DNA of 64,000 nucleotides, from the NCBI GenBank assembly GCA_963514095.1, contig OY741277.1, positions 13,263,137-13,327,136 on the forward strand. The letters run 5' to 3'. Positions 1 to 12,630 of the stretch are shown in pieces. The position numbers and the translations under genes are program-made. The stretch comes from Eutrigla gurnardus. Lineage: Eukaryota; Chordata; Actinopteri; Perciformes; Triglidae. The notes beneath the pieces are model-generated. The model saw only the letters and a list, made by a program, of their open reading frames with translations. It had not been told where the DNA came from and did not search any database. Each line of letters begins with the position of its first letter. The stretch's first letter is position 1.

Positions 1-175
1 ACATGTTGGAACCGCTACAGTTGAGTATGATAGCCTGAAACCATTTAAAACCGACTAAACACGCCCACTCCATACCTGAGGTATTGTGGAACCAAATAAC
101 AGAATTTAAATGTTCAGCTGTTCTCATGTTAAAATTCAGTCAGAGAAATATTGGGGCCAACACCTAGTGGCCATT

Positions 176-240
176 TATAGAACTGCAGCTAGGGAAACCG
201 GAGCAGGGACTGCTCCGGTTTCCCTAGCTGCAGTTCTATA
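176..240. repeat. Perfect inverted repeat, 30-bp arms, 5-nt loop
   Basis: Bases 176-205 are the exact reverse complement of 211-240, separated only by GGGAC (206-210). The arms begin TATAGAACTGCAGCTAGGG and end with CCGGAGCA before the loop. A perfect 30-bp stem is far beyond chance in a window of this size. It could be a fold-back element or MITE remnant, a small-RNA hairpin, or an assembly or amplification artefact. No host target duplication is clear around it. Confidence 0.95.
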
Positions 241-452
241 TTAGTTGGAAATTAATTGGTATCCCAATTGAAATATTTACTAAAAACATCCAAGCTAGAC
301 CAGCTGTCATGTAGCTGATTTAATTCCCTTACGTTTCCTTCTTCTGATTACAAAACTCTTCTTCTACTGCGTCATGGGAACAGGTGCAAATGATAGACTA
401 TGGATACAGGAAGTGATTCTGTTGGTCACCTTCTGAGTGACCTGACTAATGA

Positions 453-614
<162 letters not shown>

Positions 615-1244
615 GCTGTTTTATTATTGTATCCTTGACAACTTGCTCCCCTCCTCTCAGAGGCCACTCAACATCCCAGCACCATAACAAACTGTGACCA
701 CTGTTATCGCAACCCTCACAGACGCAGACAAAGAAACAGAATAAATGTTCCTGTTTTCAGTTAAGTTTAAGGTCAAAGGTCACAGAAGTGGGAGAGAGAG
801 AGAGAGATGCCTATGCTCTCAGGCCTGTGGCTTCCAAATAGAAAAGCAGTGAGTGATATTTCTGGTCGGGGTCGATGCTGTGCCGTGTGGATAGAGGGGC
901 TTTTGTGCCGCCGACGGGAAGTGCTCCCTTTGCGCTCTGCTCTGGTAGATGGACGCTTACTGGTGGGAGCTAAGTTTCAGGAATTTCATTACTTGTGTTT
1001 GGGTGTAGTGGATGAGACCTTGCCCACCTTCACAGCAGTAAACCATTAAACAAGCTCTTAAAGGAGCAAAGGTTCCTCCAAGTTAACTTTCATCCATGAG
1101 AAGCCGGGTTAGCAAGATGCTACTGGTGAGTTCCTATTCTGGTTCCCTCCATGTGATTTATTATTTTTTTAAAACATGGGCTCCCCTGATTTGTGTTGTG
1201 GCACATTTAAGAGAAAGCTTGTTCTACTGTTGAAACTGTCTTTA

Positions 1245-1668
1245 GCTGCGTTTCCACCAAACACTCCAATCCACTTCAGTTGATCACACATCAGGAGGAC
1301 TATTATCATCCTTCCATTAGCAAAAGTTGCCAATAGTGAAGGTATTTGTTTGTACTTGCGATTTTTAAATAGCCATGCTACTGTCGATAATTCTTTTAGT
1401 CAACCGATAAAACATATTTTTAAAATAAGTCCACAAAATGATTGGAGTACAGATGTTCTTCTGTTCTGTACAGATGTTCTTCTGTTCTGAATCCAGCACG
1501 GGATCCATTGAAGATCTTGTCATGGAGGTCTCCAGCGGCGTTGCTATGACAACTAGCTGAGCATCTACACTTACCCACAGTGGAGAACTAATAGAGGAAA
1601 GCACCTGGTACCACAAAAGTAGCCGGGTGGAGTTGGGCAGAGCCGTAACCATGCAGTGGAAACGACAT
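1245..1668. mobile_element. Candidate MITE (non-autonomous DNA element)
   Basis: The segment opens with GCTGCGTTTCCACC and closes with CAGTGGAAACGACA. The closing sequence reads TGTCGTTTCCACTG on the other strand, so the ends form imperfect terminal inverted repeats around GTTTCCAC. The interior contains the CTGGTACCACAAAAGTAGCC and GGGCAGAGCCGTAACCATGC strings that I associate with short repeated DNA elements of fish genomes. There is no transposase frame. Target duplications were not resolved, so the exact borders are uncertain. Confidence 0.45.
1448..1489. repeat. 21-bp tandem duplication
   Basis: Two exact adjacent copies of a 21-bp unit beginning TACAGATGTTCTTC, at 1448-1468 and 1469-1489, inside the candidate MITE. 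It is a recent local duplication by slippage or unequal exchange. Confidence 0.9.
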
Positions 1669-2674
1669 GAGAGGACCTTGTTGGCCTTTTTTTGCTGTAG
1701 GTAGCGGTCTCCATTAGAGGATGCCTACTCCTCTACACAGACCACACTAATAAACCAACTCAGAGGGCTGCAGTGACCCACAGTTCACTTCCATAGGGCT
1801 TTATTTTGACAACTGAATGGTCTTTTAGCTCTGCTCCACGCCGAACAGACCACCATTGATGTGATAGGACTCTCTACCTCATTACTTCTCTCTCTCTCAC
1901 ATACACAAACATTAATACAGTATATATAGTAATTATATAAATATAAACAGTAATGGGACAGTTAGTTAAAGGTCTCGCTGAGACCCGCATACAGTTTATA
2001 ACCCTTTTTTTGATAGTAAATATTTGGGTTAAATGCGAGGGAGCCAGCTCTAAGAGACGAGACTGTATATGATGAAAGGCTGACTGAAGTCACACGTGCT
2101 CCTTTGAATCTCATGTGCAAATTAACAGGCAAACCACAGTGCTGCTGCAAAGATGGACTTGTGAAGGCGGGTCACTGCCGTCGGTTCTTCCAAGACACTT
2201 AACCTTTGAGGAAAGTAACAGACATTATGCTGGATTGCTGCCTTGGGGTCTTGTTAACTTGTTTTACTGGACTGTCATGGTGAGGAGGTAGCACCTTCCT
2301 GTTCTACACAGTCAAGATAGAAATCACCAGTACAGATGGACAAAAATGAGTTTCCTTTGCAGGGTAGCTGGGCTAACTGTGGTACAGTATGAGCTCATTG
2401 GATTGAATAATTGTTTTGAAAGGACTGCGCATCTGATTGGAGGGATTCCAGGAAGAGTCCAGATCATCCCAGAGGGATTAAATATCCCATCTGGTCCGGT
2501 AACCCCTCAATGAAACCCCCAGGAAAAGCTGTTGACCTAATCCCCCAAAACAACCCAAACACGCAACTCCATATTTCTGTTTTATGATTTCTTCACACTG
2601 ATAAGATTCCCCTGTTGTCTACAGCCACATTAGCAGCTCTGCGAAGCTGAGGCTCACAGCACTAGATGAAAAGT

Positions 2675-2915
2675 GAGGGGATCAAAGTTCACGAACAGCA
2701 GAATACTTCATGTAGCAGTCATCACGGACAAAAGTCAACCCTTCTGGTGGTGCAAGAGGAGAAGTCAGGGCTTTGCCAAAATCACTAGTATACATCCTCT
2801 GAAGACCATGAGTGTATATATCAAATTTCGTGTCAATACTTTCAATAGTTGATGAGATATTATTGTCTGGACCAAGCGATGAGCAAACCAGCCGATAATA
2901 CAATACAGCCACACC
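2675..2915 (+). repeat. Fish interspersed repeat, copy 1
   Basis: This contains CATCCTCTGAAGACCATGAG and TGTCTGGACCAAGCGATGAG. The second string nearly matches the segment ending in TCTGGACCAAGCG at 24240-24440. The reverse complement aligns with the segments at 18060-18395 and 42250-42770. There is no coding capacity. The family name is not assigned here. Confidence 0.6.
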
Positions 2916-5215
2916 TCAAGCATGCTTAAAAAGTGTAACATCTAAACTGTAACTGTCTAAAGCTGGAAAATAAACATCCTGCAACAACAAAACCAGCAGC
3001 ATAGCTGAACCATTTTGCACTAAATTTCATGGAAATGTTACAGATTCTTGAGATTCTGTGCTGTCAGAAAGCCAACCAACGAGTTAAACAGCATGAAAAT
3101 CACCGGTTTATGTATGCAGCACTTTGATATGCAGATTAGCCGACCAGACTGAGCCTGTCCTTTACAAGAGATCGGCATGTATGCCTTTATCACATCTCAG
3201 TGCGTGTGTGGCCTTATGTTTACACAGCCCGGCCATAATCCCTTCCTGCAATAAAAAACATAAAAATATCCACATCATATGCAGGGCATGCACCTGAAAC
3301 ATTCGCCATCTATGTTGTTAATCCCCTCTGCAATGACGAAAACAAAACTACCCTACAAGTAAGAAACAGAGTGCCTTTGTTTTCATGGCTGGGGACGCTA
3401 TTTGGATACTTGAGGTTTCCCCAGCCATGATTGATGATCTTGTAATTTGTGCTCCGGTACAGTAATCGTTAGTTCAGAAGTCCAAACGTGCATGAAGCGA
3501 ATGGCATTTAGGAGTCGCCTTTGAAAAGGAGGTCTGAAAATAGGAGGCTCCCTCAGTGCTCTTTCACTGAACTCACAACCGCACGCTGCTGCTGCTCCAC
3601 GGTACATACATGGCAGTGTTTTACCGTCGCCTTGATGCTCCTCCAAACGCCGCAGGGGAGACTCACGCTCGAAGCAGCTTTGAATTCACTCCTGCTTCGA
3701 GTCTGCAGAGGTGTCATCTCTCCTCCATTCCACTCCTATCAAAACATTTAGAGCGGTGGAGAAATCTGGGCTTGACAAAGAGGAAGCAAAACAAACACCG
3801 CAAAGCCTATCTCTTATCGCGATAATAAAGTGTACACACCAGGCGGGGCGATGCTTCACACAAAGGTTTGCACAAGATGTGGGCCCTGACATGAAATCAG
3901 TTCCTCCACTTTGCCAAACATGTATTTTTCCCCCCCAGATTGAGTTGCAACCAACAATCCTGGCCTGTTTTGGGGCTGATGCAACTGTTTATACGCGCTG
4001 AGACTAACGCGGTGAAATGTGACATTTATCCCACCACCACGCTCTTGTTTACAGTGAGGATGTGGACGAGATTTCACAACGTGCTGCCAGGACTCAAGAT
4101 GTGTGAGAGGACACGGGGAGAAAAGGTATTCGTTGACCTCGGATTTTGCAGATATAAGAGAGACAAACGGATGTGATGTGTAGGGTTTGACGTGTAGGGT
4201 CATGTGTGTAGGGTTTGACGCCTTACGTGATACATTTCAGACGTGAAAGCATTGTTCACATGTGCACACGCAAAACACGCACACAAATGTACACAAATGA
4301 TTTCATACAATAAGAGCGAAGCGAGGAAAGTAGAAAAGCCTTGGCGTCTTTGCATGTTGAAAGAAAGAGGCACTCATATATTCTGCGGGGTCAAAGGGTT
4401 ACATAAACACACTGTGTGACTAGGTTAACACACCAATCCCTGTCCTCCTTCCAGGAGAAGAAAAGGGCTTTTGTTGAAGTGCAATGATGATGTCTCTTTG
4501 GCTCGTTCTAGTCATTTTCTCCACTGTCTCTCTGGCTGAATCTCCGTTCGCAATGCTTCGTTCACTTGTGTTTCCCAGATAAGTGACCTGCCTGCTGCAC
4601 AGTTTTGAAAAAAAAAAAAATTCAGTGGCACACCTTGTTTTTTGCGGCTGCAGTCATGGTAAAACAACAAACAAACCAAAAACACACCCACACGTTCATG
4701 CATGCAAGTAAAAACACACACACGTGGCCTGAGCCAGAAATGTCATACTTATTGCTCAACATCAAGGGTAAAGGTAACAAATTACATTCACATTTTTTTG
4801 TGTACGCCTATTGTATTTTTTCTGTAATTTTACTTTTATTTAACTAGCTTGTTATTTATCATATACTCCGTTACAGAGTAAAACAAAACAGAGGGAATGA
4901 GCAACATCACCTGGTGCAGCAGAGAAGAAGCTGCAGGTGTGTCTGCGGCCACAAGAGGGCGGAGCTCCAGAGAGGGGACACGCCGCACCCCGAAATGACA
5001 CGTGATAAATGTTTGCTGCGTTCACGGTCCGCTGAGGTCACGGTCTTCAAGTACAACCTATTGAAGTAGCACATATGCGTTGCGGGTGTAATTAGCGCCA
5101 TTGCACTTTGGTGTAATTTAACACAAATGTTACATCTATCTTAACTAATCACCAATTTAATGCCTAACTGACCAGTGTAAGCGACATACCCACTAACAGT
5201 CACGTAAGCTGGGTT

Positions 5216-5250
5216 TGGCTAACATGCTAACACGCTAAATGCTAACATGC
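5216..5250. repeat. Degenerate GCTAACATGCTAA tandem repeat
   Basis: Short tandem array of GCTAACATGCTAACACGCTAA-type units. The same GCTAA/GTTAGCATG motif is embedded in interspersed repeats elsewhere in the window, so this is probably a repeat fragment. Confidence 0.6.
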
Positions 5251-5549
5251 TCCTGGTGAATTCTCCCTGCCAGCGAGGAACTTCAGCATTCGCGGGGTGT
5301 TTGAGGACTTCCTGCTGTTTGAGACTGTTGGTCCCTAATGTGTTACGAGAGCCTCATTCAGCTCAAAATGTTTTGGATTTTAAATTCGACTGGTTATGCT
5401 GGGACGGAGAGGCCGAATGGACTGGTCATATCATGCTTCGAGGATGAAGGAGGAGAGACCTTGAACCTGGATCAGACTGTGGAGGACTTCAGGTGAGTCC
5501 AACAACACGCTGCTAAACTGCTGCCAGATGAGAACGTTAACAACCGCTT

Positions 5550-5564
5550 CGTTGCCTAGCAACG
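5550..5564. promoter_or_regulatory. X-box-like palindrome (RFX-type site)
   Basis: CGTTGCCTAGCAACG has perfect 6-bp inverted arms. It fits the RFX X-box consensus RYYNYY-N-RRNRAC as GTTGCC-T-AGCAAC. It lies in a small CpG-rich patch (AACGTTAACAACCGCTTCG and TGTGCGCGCCACGCG around it), unlike the AT-rich surroundings. X-boxes usually sit in promoters of ciliary and some immune genes. No downstream gene is recognised, so promoter function is inference. Confidence 0.4.
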
Positions 5565-8500
5565 TAGTTCCGTGTGCGCGCCACGCGTCGTGAAGACCGC
5601 TCTCTAGTCTCTCCAGTGAGTTCGTGAGGCTGCTACTGCTGTGATTTTATATTGTTTACATGTCTTCGTTGTCTGCTTTGGAGAGGTTTTATTCTGCTGG
5701 TGATTCTGAACGAAGTTCCAGGCGCTGCTGCTGGTTTTATTTGTCCATTATGTTCCACTTGTGTGTATGTTGAAATTGGTTGGCAAGGCAATGTTGTAGC
5801 CTAAATACATGTCCTTTAACAATATCATGTACTTTACTAATATTATATTATATTATAAACAACTACTTTTTACTTGAAACACATTTAAAGAAACCACACG
5901 TTCACTGGAGTACAATAGTACAGTACATTTTGTGTAAGTAAATATAAACACGCTGCAGCTATTGTCCGTATTTTTGTTTTTCCAATGGGTGTGTGCATTT
6001 CCAATGGTTTGTGTTTGACTGACATCAGAGAGCCTTCAAGTGTTACTGACTGTAACACTTGCATACTTTACATGTTCATACAAGACTCTATCCCTTTTCC
6101 AATTAGGACACTTGGGGTTTTGTTACATCAGCAATTGAAGTAATCTGTGCCTTTGTACAGCACTGAATGCTGTAATCACAGATGGGCTAACATTGTTCCA
6201 GCTAGTCAACCCGTCTGGCTGCTGGATTTAAAGTGCTGTTGCCAACTGTGCCCAACCTCCAGAAAAATCTCTTCTTTTTGGTAAGAACAATATTAACTAA
6301 ATACACACACAAGTCAAAACAAGCATCAAGGAAACACACTTCATTTTCCCCCTTTTTAGCACTCCATCTTTCGGTTTTGTAGTTTCTTATTAGTTGTACT
6401 GGAGCATGTTTTCAATTACAAGATACACTGGAGAGGGCTATAACTTTCCTATACTTTTTTTTATTTGTGGAAAAAATTACTTAACGTGGTAATAACTGCG
6501 GTATCCTGAAGACACTTTCCATAGAAAAAACAAAAAACACTAAAATCAATACCATCGGAGTGCTTGACACATGCGGCCCGTTAACGCTAAGGCTCAGCAG
6601 TACCTTCCTCAGGATATGTTCAGGGCTTCCTTGACTCAACCCGGCCCATTATGATCAAGCTCCTTCTCGCAGCACGCCCATGTCAACCCAGCTTTCTCTA
6701 ATAATGCAAGACAGAAAAGCTGCAGCCTAAAGCTCTCTGTTTTTCCACCTCCCCAAATATCTGTGGGTTCAAAACAGTGGGTCATTATGAAGGGTGATCA
6801 GTGAAAGGGCCCATTGATTTTTGGGGGGGGGCTGGGGGAAGGCAGTCGTGCACGTACGTATGTATGGCAGCAGACTTGGAAGTGTGGCGTCCCACGGGAG
6901 CCCCTCCCAAAACATCCACCCGTTTCCTCTGCTGGTACTGAAGGTGCTCAGCGGGACCCGACGCCTCTCAGCCCTTTTGTGTGTATGTTTCTGTTCAAGG
7001 TCCAAACAACAACAGTTACGACTTCATAAACGTATAAAGGGAGGAAATGTGGTTGTTGTTCAGATTTTCCTCTGCCAGGGATCAAGCCCGAATCTGTGTG
7101 CGGCCTGTTCATAAAACTGAAACGGCTTTTGAATGGCTCGTGGGTTAGTGGAGCGGTTAACTGTGGGAGTGCTTGTTCTGCGAGCTTGTGGAAACACACC
7201 AGCGATTATCGGTCCGAGGTAGTGATGATTAAAGAAGCTGAAAGGGCAAAATGCCCTCGAGGCCCGAGGCAGGTGAGCGCACCTTCGCACACGTGAGAGG
7301 GACCGTTGCACCGCCAGCTCTCGTGTTACATTGCACTTTGACCTTTTGTTTCTTTTCATCCGTTGGCCCTATTCCTTGAATTCAAGATCCACAGTTATGA
7401 AAGTTCATATTCATGTCCAGCAACACCTGGAGATTTTATTTCAACCATTGATTGTGTTGTAGCTCACTTAATGGGATTAGAATGTTTCTAGCAAAATTAC
7501 ATTGCCGTACCACTAAACTGTGACTTCAATTACATTTCAGGGGAAACATGTTTTCTCCCAGATTACAGTTGCATCTTAAAACACACGGTTAATGTTGTAA
7601 ATTTAACCAAACAAAACATGATACAACACAACTTTGTTAGGTTTATGCAACGAAACAACTTTTATTGTGTTTAATTTGCTGAAAAAAAATGATTTAAAAA
7701 ATGTTAATACCACAGTAATTTGAGCAAACCTAATCCAAGACACAATACTTTCCCCACAAAACATAATTCGTTGTATGGGAAAATATTTTATAGGGCTTGT
7801 TTAGTATGAAGCTGTGTGAGCAACACTTAGAGCTGAATTTGATGACAACTTGTAATTGGTTCTTGTCCTTTTGACCTTATGTTAACCAGCAAATATGTAA
7901 AACAAATAACATTAAGATGCTTTTTTTCCCAAGAGGTTTAAAACCGTGTCAATGTTGATGAGCTTAAGTGGGGAAAAAGAAAGTAGCTGATGATAAATCA
8001 ACAAAAGCATTCTTTCCTAAGTGCTCTTTTGTCCTTAATGTTCATGTGCAAAGTTCAAAATAAATAACTTGAAGTTTAAATGTCTTCATCTTTCTTTGTT
8101 TGCTGTAGCTCTTCCGCTGAGCAGGAGTGGCAGCTCCCTTATGTATCTTAACTCCACAGTATAATCCTTCAAAACCCACATTGCTCAAACCTTCGTACAC
8201 ACTCTCTTCTCTATAGTTTATACAGGCAGAGCCAATGCAATCAGAACGTCTGGTTTCCTCTCTCCATATTTGGCTGTAATTACATTTAACAAGCACGTTT
8301 GTGAATCTTTGCCATCAGCTACGGTGCAGGAAGTATGGCCAGGTGTTGCTGCAGCAGAATAAACAGAGGTGAGAGAGAAAACCATGTGTTTTGTGGGTTT
8401 GATTCTCAGTGATTTGTATTTGTCTGCTGCCGCCTCCTCATCTTGGCCAGAAAAGCCCCACAGGAATAAACAAGAGTCAAAACACAGACGAGGAAAAAAG

Positions 8501-8934
8501 ACGGCTGTGTGTCATGCAGACTGCAGGGATCCAGATCATACATCAAGGCAGGACCCAAGCGGCGTGTGTCTGTATGAGAGTCAGGACTGGGCTTGTCATT
8601 AAGATGCAATAATGAGAGATTTATGTCGATGAAAAAAAAAAAACCTCCGGTTCAACAGGGTCATGAAAAGTTGATTAGGAGAGGTGATGAAATGAAATCA
8701 AAGAGAGACTTTATTTATTTCATACTCATCAGTCATTCTGTTAATATTACAACTAGTTGTGGCTGGAGGGGCCTTTTTATTTCATGGCATTACATCACCA
8801 GTAATCACTGTTTTATGCTCTTTCATTATCTTTGGAGCCTGTAAGATTGCAGCAGGTCAGCTTGACAGTGATCCTTGTCACCCTCTGAGGTCATGACCTT
8901 GTCTGCCTTTCACCTACCAGAAAACCAAGAAAGC

Positions 8935-9070
8935 GTCCAGGTGCCCACAGGTCAGGGAATTTCTGAGATTTCAGGCAATTTTAAAACGTATTTTCCAGAC
9001 AGGGAAAGTCAGCGGATTTGATCATATTTTGGGCCAAGTCATGGGATATCAGGGAATTTTGTTTGTAGCA
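8935..9070. repeat. Probable interspersed repeat fragment (CAGGGAATTT motifs)
   Basis: Repeated GTCAGGGAATTT, CAGGGAAAGTCAG and TATCAGGGAATTTTG strings resemble a dispersed fish repeat rich in 'GTCAGGGAATTTT'. There are no clear ends or coding frame, and the assignment is from motif resemblance only. Confidence 0.35.
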
Positions 9071-11930
9071 TGTTTAAATTTAAATTTGGGATGCCATCTA
9101 TCCAGAATGAAATATTTCTCACGGTGTATTTGTTTTATCAGGTGATTTCATGAGTTTCCCCTATTTCGTTAGTGGTTGTTATGGTTACTTGGTTTTTCAG
9201 TGCCAGTTTTTTTATCTAAATGTGCACAAACATTTACACCTGTTATATGGTCGACCCATCCTGAAGCACAGGAAGTCATGCCGTTACATTTCCAACACCA
9301 GTGGCAGCACATTAACTGAAAAGAACAGAAGAGGAACTGTATATTGACAGATTCTTACCTTTTCACAATAACAACCCTATACATATACACTTCATAACAG
9401 TCTCCGAGAAAAAGAAAGAATGAAAACTCAATAAAAATGTATCTCAGCCTGCCAGACGCTGTAACAGGATCCCGGTAGTGCTCCCCTGCCTGTGCAAATC
9501 TATTCAAATATTTTCTTGAAAATCCAACTGTCGCAAATTTGCATCGCTGCCGGTATGAATAGTTTTACATTTGCAGTTATTCGCAGAGTATTTTGCATTT
9601 TCATGTTGTTTATTGTTCACGCCCCTGGTGTGTGTAGGCCTTTACTGCCAAATGATCGGTGGGCAGTGCATGTGTTAGCCAAGTTTGTGCTGTTGGATAA
9701 TAACACATTTTAGAATTTCCTCTCTTAATCTGTACGACAGACAATAAAGTATCTCGACAACATCCAGCTGTTGCAACCCTGTGATTAACCTTCAATGGGT
9801 GGGCTGATTGTGCTTCCCAAACTCTCCCTGCATTCCTCATGCCCTCCCACTGCCAACTGGCGTCCTGCCTCAAAATGTACTTCCTGCTCCTGGTACAGAA
9901 ACAGATGGCAGATGTTTGTCTTCCAGATTAGTCATTCAAACACAGAACGAAAGCCTGATAAACAAGGTGATCAGAAGTAGTGCCGCTATATAAGGAAGTG
10001 CTTTGGCCGAAGACACTGATCAATATCAAATGTGGCCATCTATAATGTAGCTGCTGCTAATCCTTTCAATGTTCCCACGGCTGCGCTTGATCCATCATTA
10101 TTCAGCCAGTGGTGCTATTTTACATTTTACGGGTGTCTGGTGGAAAAAAAAGTTTTCAGGTTTGGCCATTTTAATTTTTGGGTTGTGAAATTTCGCATTA
10201 TTCCTTTTCTTCTGTCAAAACACAATGGATCATTACAAAAGTGTAAAGGAGGGTCCTCCTCTGGAACATTTGAGTATCAAGCATGTAATTTCCTGCAATT
10301 TGGTTATTTTTATGCACTAATGTGTGCTTTTTCTGCATCGTTTTCTGGTACAAACGTCTTATTCTTTCTGTATTTGGGGGAGTGGCCTCTTTAAATGTGC
10401 AAGCGGTGCCAATTTGAAGCCAAAAATGGGATCTTGTTTAAGTTTCTTAATAATTCATAAAAAAAATCCCATCTTTAATATAAAGGATTACATTTACAGG
10501 TCCCTAACTAACCATGGGAATACTAATTAAAGTACAGTGTATGAACTCTTATCTGTTTATCTGCCTCAACAACTGACATGTTACTGTAGCAAAACTGGCT
10601 GCGTGAAAACATTGTAAAATCAATATCAGATTTCACCAAAATACTTCATATTCATGTTGAAAACATCTATTATTTATCACTGTCATTCCCGTTAGCGGGC
10701 TATACATGTACTCTTCGAACTGGAGTGGCATCCACTAACTATTATTTCGGTTCATCAAAAATATCAACCAAACCAGACCCACACAGCCCAGATGAAGCAG
10801 ATGAGCTGAGATTCTGAGTTCACAGAGCTCAGTGGGGTCTGTGCATTTGGCAGCAGCAGTCTGATGTAGACTCTGAGCCTTGAGGACAAAGTATCCTGTC
10901 ACCGAGTCTGTTGCCAGGGGGGAGCCAACACAAACCCCACGTGAACCTCAACAGCCTGTTTGGTTATTGGTAGTGGTCTATGTTCGTCCTGCAGACAGGT
11001 GCCCAGATATGATGTTGTATAATACTGCATAAAGACCCAGGGATTCAACTACCCTCCATACTGTCTGTGGGCTCTCCATTCTGCAGACACACTTGTGATG
11101 ACTTTATCAGTCCACATATCTTTACACACTTGGCACAACCTTGACATAAAATCAGTCTTCAGATGTGTTCACTTAGGGTTCAAACTCTCTTTAACTCAGT
11201 GATGCACACTGACAGGGAGCCCTTTGTAATAGAGACACACATATATATTTCAGTAAACCATCTGAATAAAAAGTGAAACTAGTATGTCCCTGTTGATTCC
11301 TGTCATCCAGCAGGGACAATAATTTACCAATCAGCTGGTAGTGAATTTGGAGCGGTGACCTCATCAACATGAGGTATATGGGCTGACGGTTCAACAACCT
11401 TTCTCTCACTCCTAGATGCCGGGTTATTTCTGTCCGTCAAACTCTCTGCTGCCTAATGCTGCGTAACTCTCCACCCTAAACAGAGTAAAAGCTGAAGGTT
11501 GACCCTGGCTTTAAATATCCTCGCTCCTGTCACAGCCCTCAGACATACCAACGCGTGAAATAATCTCAGTTACTGTATACGTTTGTAACAAATGTCATGA
11601 CTCATCAAAAACTTGGGAGAAAACTGGGGGGAAATTAAAATTATACACAGTACAAGATATGAATCCTTTATTTTGGACCTAATAAATCTTGCATGCTCAG
11701 TGTGTCTCAGTTACTGTACCAGAAGTATTATTATTATTTCTGCTACAGCTGCTGCTACAGCTCCAGTTCCTGTTATGACTTTCGCTTCTGCTATCAACAG
11801 GCTATATAATTTAGTTCTGGTTAAAATTTGTCTTTATCGTCATAAACTTCAAGGAAATATGTTATTTATAAAGCAAGTGGTATGTAAGTTAATATAAATT
11901 CAGTTTAATATTACATATATATATATTTGT

Positions 11931-11960
11931 GTGTATGTATGTATGTATGTATGTATGTAT
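11931..11960. repeat. (GTAT)n microsatellite
   Basis: Tetranucleotide array of GTAT units flanked by short (AT)n runs, spanning about 11915-11970 with its flanks. Confidence 0.9.
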
Positions 11961-12234
11961 ATATATTTGTATTTACTGTAGCCTGATAATAATACAGTAA
12001 AGTCTTTAAAGCAGCTACAGTACAGCTGCAATTAATTAATCCAATAAAACCCCTGCAACAACACTGTTTGATACTGTTTGGTTATTAACCATTATATGAT
12101 ATAAAAAAAACTAAGGCATAAGTGGGTTAGTTGCAGTGCACCTGTTCCAGGTGATGGCAGGCTTCGCACTTATCAAGAGCTTCGGGTAATTATTGGAAAC
12201 AATAAAACCAGCCCCGTGGCTAAGGAGGCTCCGG

Positions 12235-12362
12235 TTTCTTTTAAATAACCCTAAGTGAGTCCATAGGCAGACGTGCGACCAGAGCTCAGTGTGGTCAGAC
12301 CTGCGCATCCACTTGTTGAGTTCACAACAGTTCACCGTCGCGCTATTTAAAGAGGGAGCTAC
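12235..12362 (+). promoter_or_regulatory. Putative malic enzyme core promoter and 5' UTR
   Basis: This is the segment directly before the malic enzyme start codon. It has a weak TATA-like TTTTAAATAA near 12238-12247 and another AT-rich CTATTTAAAG at 12344-12353, in increasingly CpG-rich DNA. An in-frame TAA at 12348-12350 shows that the reading frame cannot extend upstream in genomic DNA. The transcription start is not visible. The TATA-like strings may be fortuitous, since the region has CpG-island character. Confidence 0.4.
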
Positions 12363-12630
12363 ATGGCACGCGCCGGGCTGGTCAGACGGGAGTCGGTGGA
12401 AACAGAGATGCACAAGTCCGGAGATCAAACCAAAAGCTTCGTTTACACCAAGAAGAGGGGCTACGATGTCACCCGGAACCCCCCGCTGAACAAGGTCAGT
12501 GTGGAGACGCGGCCGTGGGAGTTTTCGGTTGGTTTCTATGAAGGTTCGCCAGTTGAGCTGCTGCCTTCACGCGCCGTAGGAAATTTTAGAATTCTTTCAA
12601 ACACAAGTGTCAATATGAGCGAGGACGCAT
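12275..12630. promoter_or_regulatory. CpG-rich region over malic enzyme exon 1
   Basis: CpG dinucleotides are dense here (CGTCGCGC, GGCACGCGCCGGGC, GAGACGCGGCCG, CACGCGCCG) compared with the CpG-poor introns. This is the usual signature of a 5' CpG-island-like promoter. It covers the start codon, all of coding exon 1 and the first about 130 bp of intron 1, and supports 12363 as the true 5' end of the coding sequence. Confidence 0.6.
12363..12494 (+). CDS. me1/me3: Malic enzyme exon 1 (residues 1-44)
   Basis: First coding exon of an NADP-type malic enzyme, which oxidatively decarboxylates L-malate to pyruvate and CO2 while reducing NAD(P)+. It encodes 44 residues: a poorly conserved leader followed by KKRGYDVTRNPPLNK, the family's N-terminal block. 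It ends AAG|GTCAGT in phase 0, exactly where vertebrate malic enzyme exon 1 ends after the LNK motif. The start is the first ATG after an in-frame stop at 12348; its context is weak (T at -3, G at +4), and Met16 is an alternative start. The leader has Arg3, Arg8 and Arg9 but also Glu10, Glu13 and Glu15, so it is not a convincing mitochondrial presequence. KKRGYDVTRNP resembles vertebrate ME3, whereas the missing presequence suggests cytosolic ME1. The paralogue is therefore unresolved, but the family call is firm. Confidence 0.85.

Noticed and set aside
12408..12410. Met16 as the true malic enzyme start
   Set aside because: It has a slightly better -3 base, but Met1 at 12363 is first, in frame, and inside the CpG-rich 5' end. 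Kept only as an alternative.
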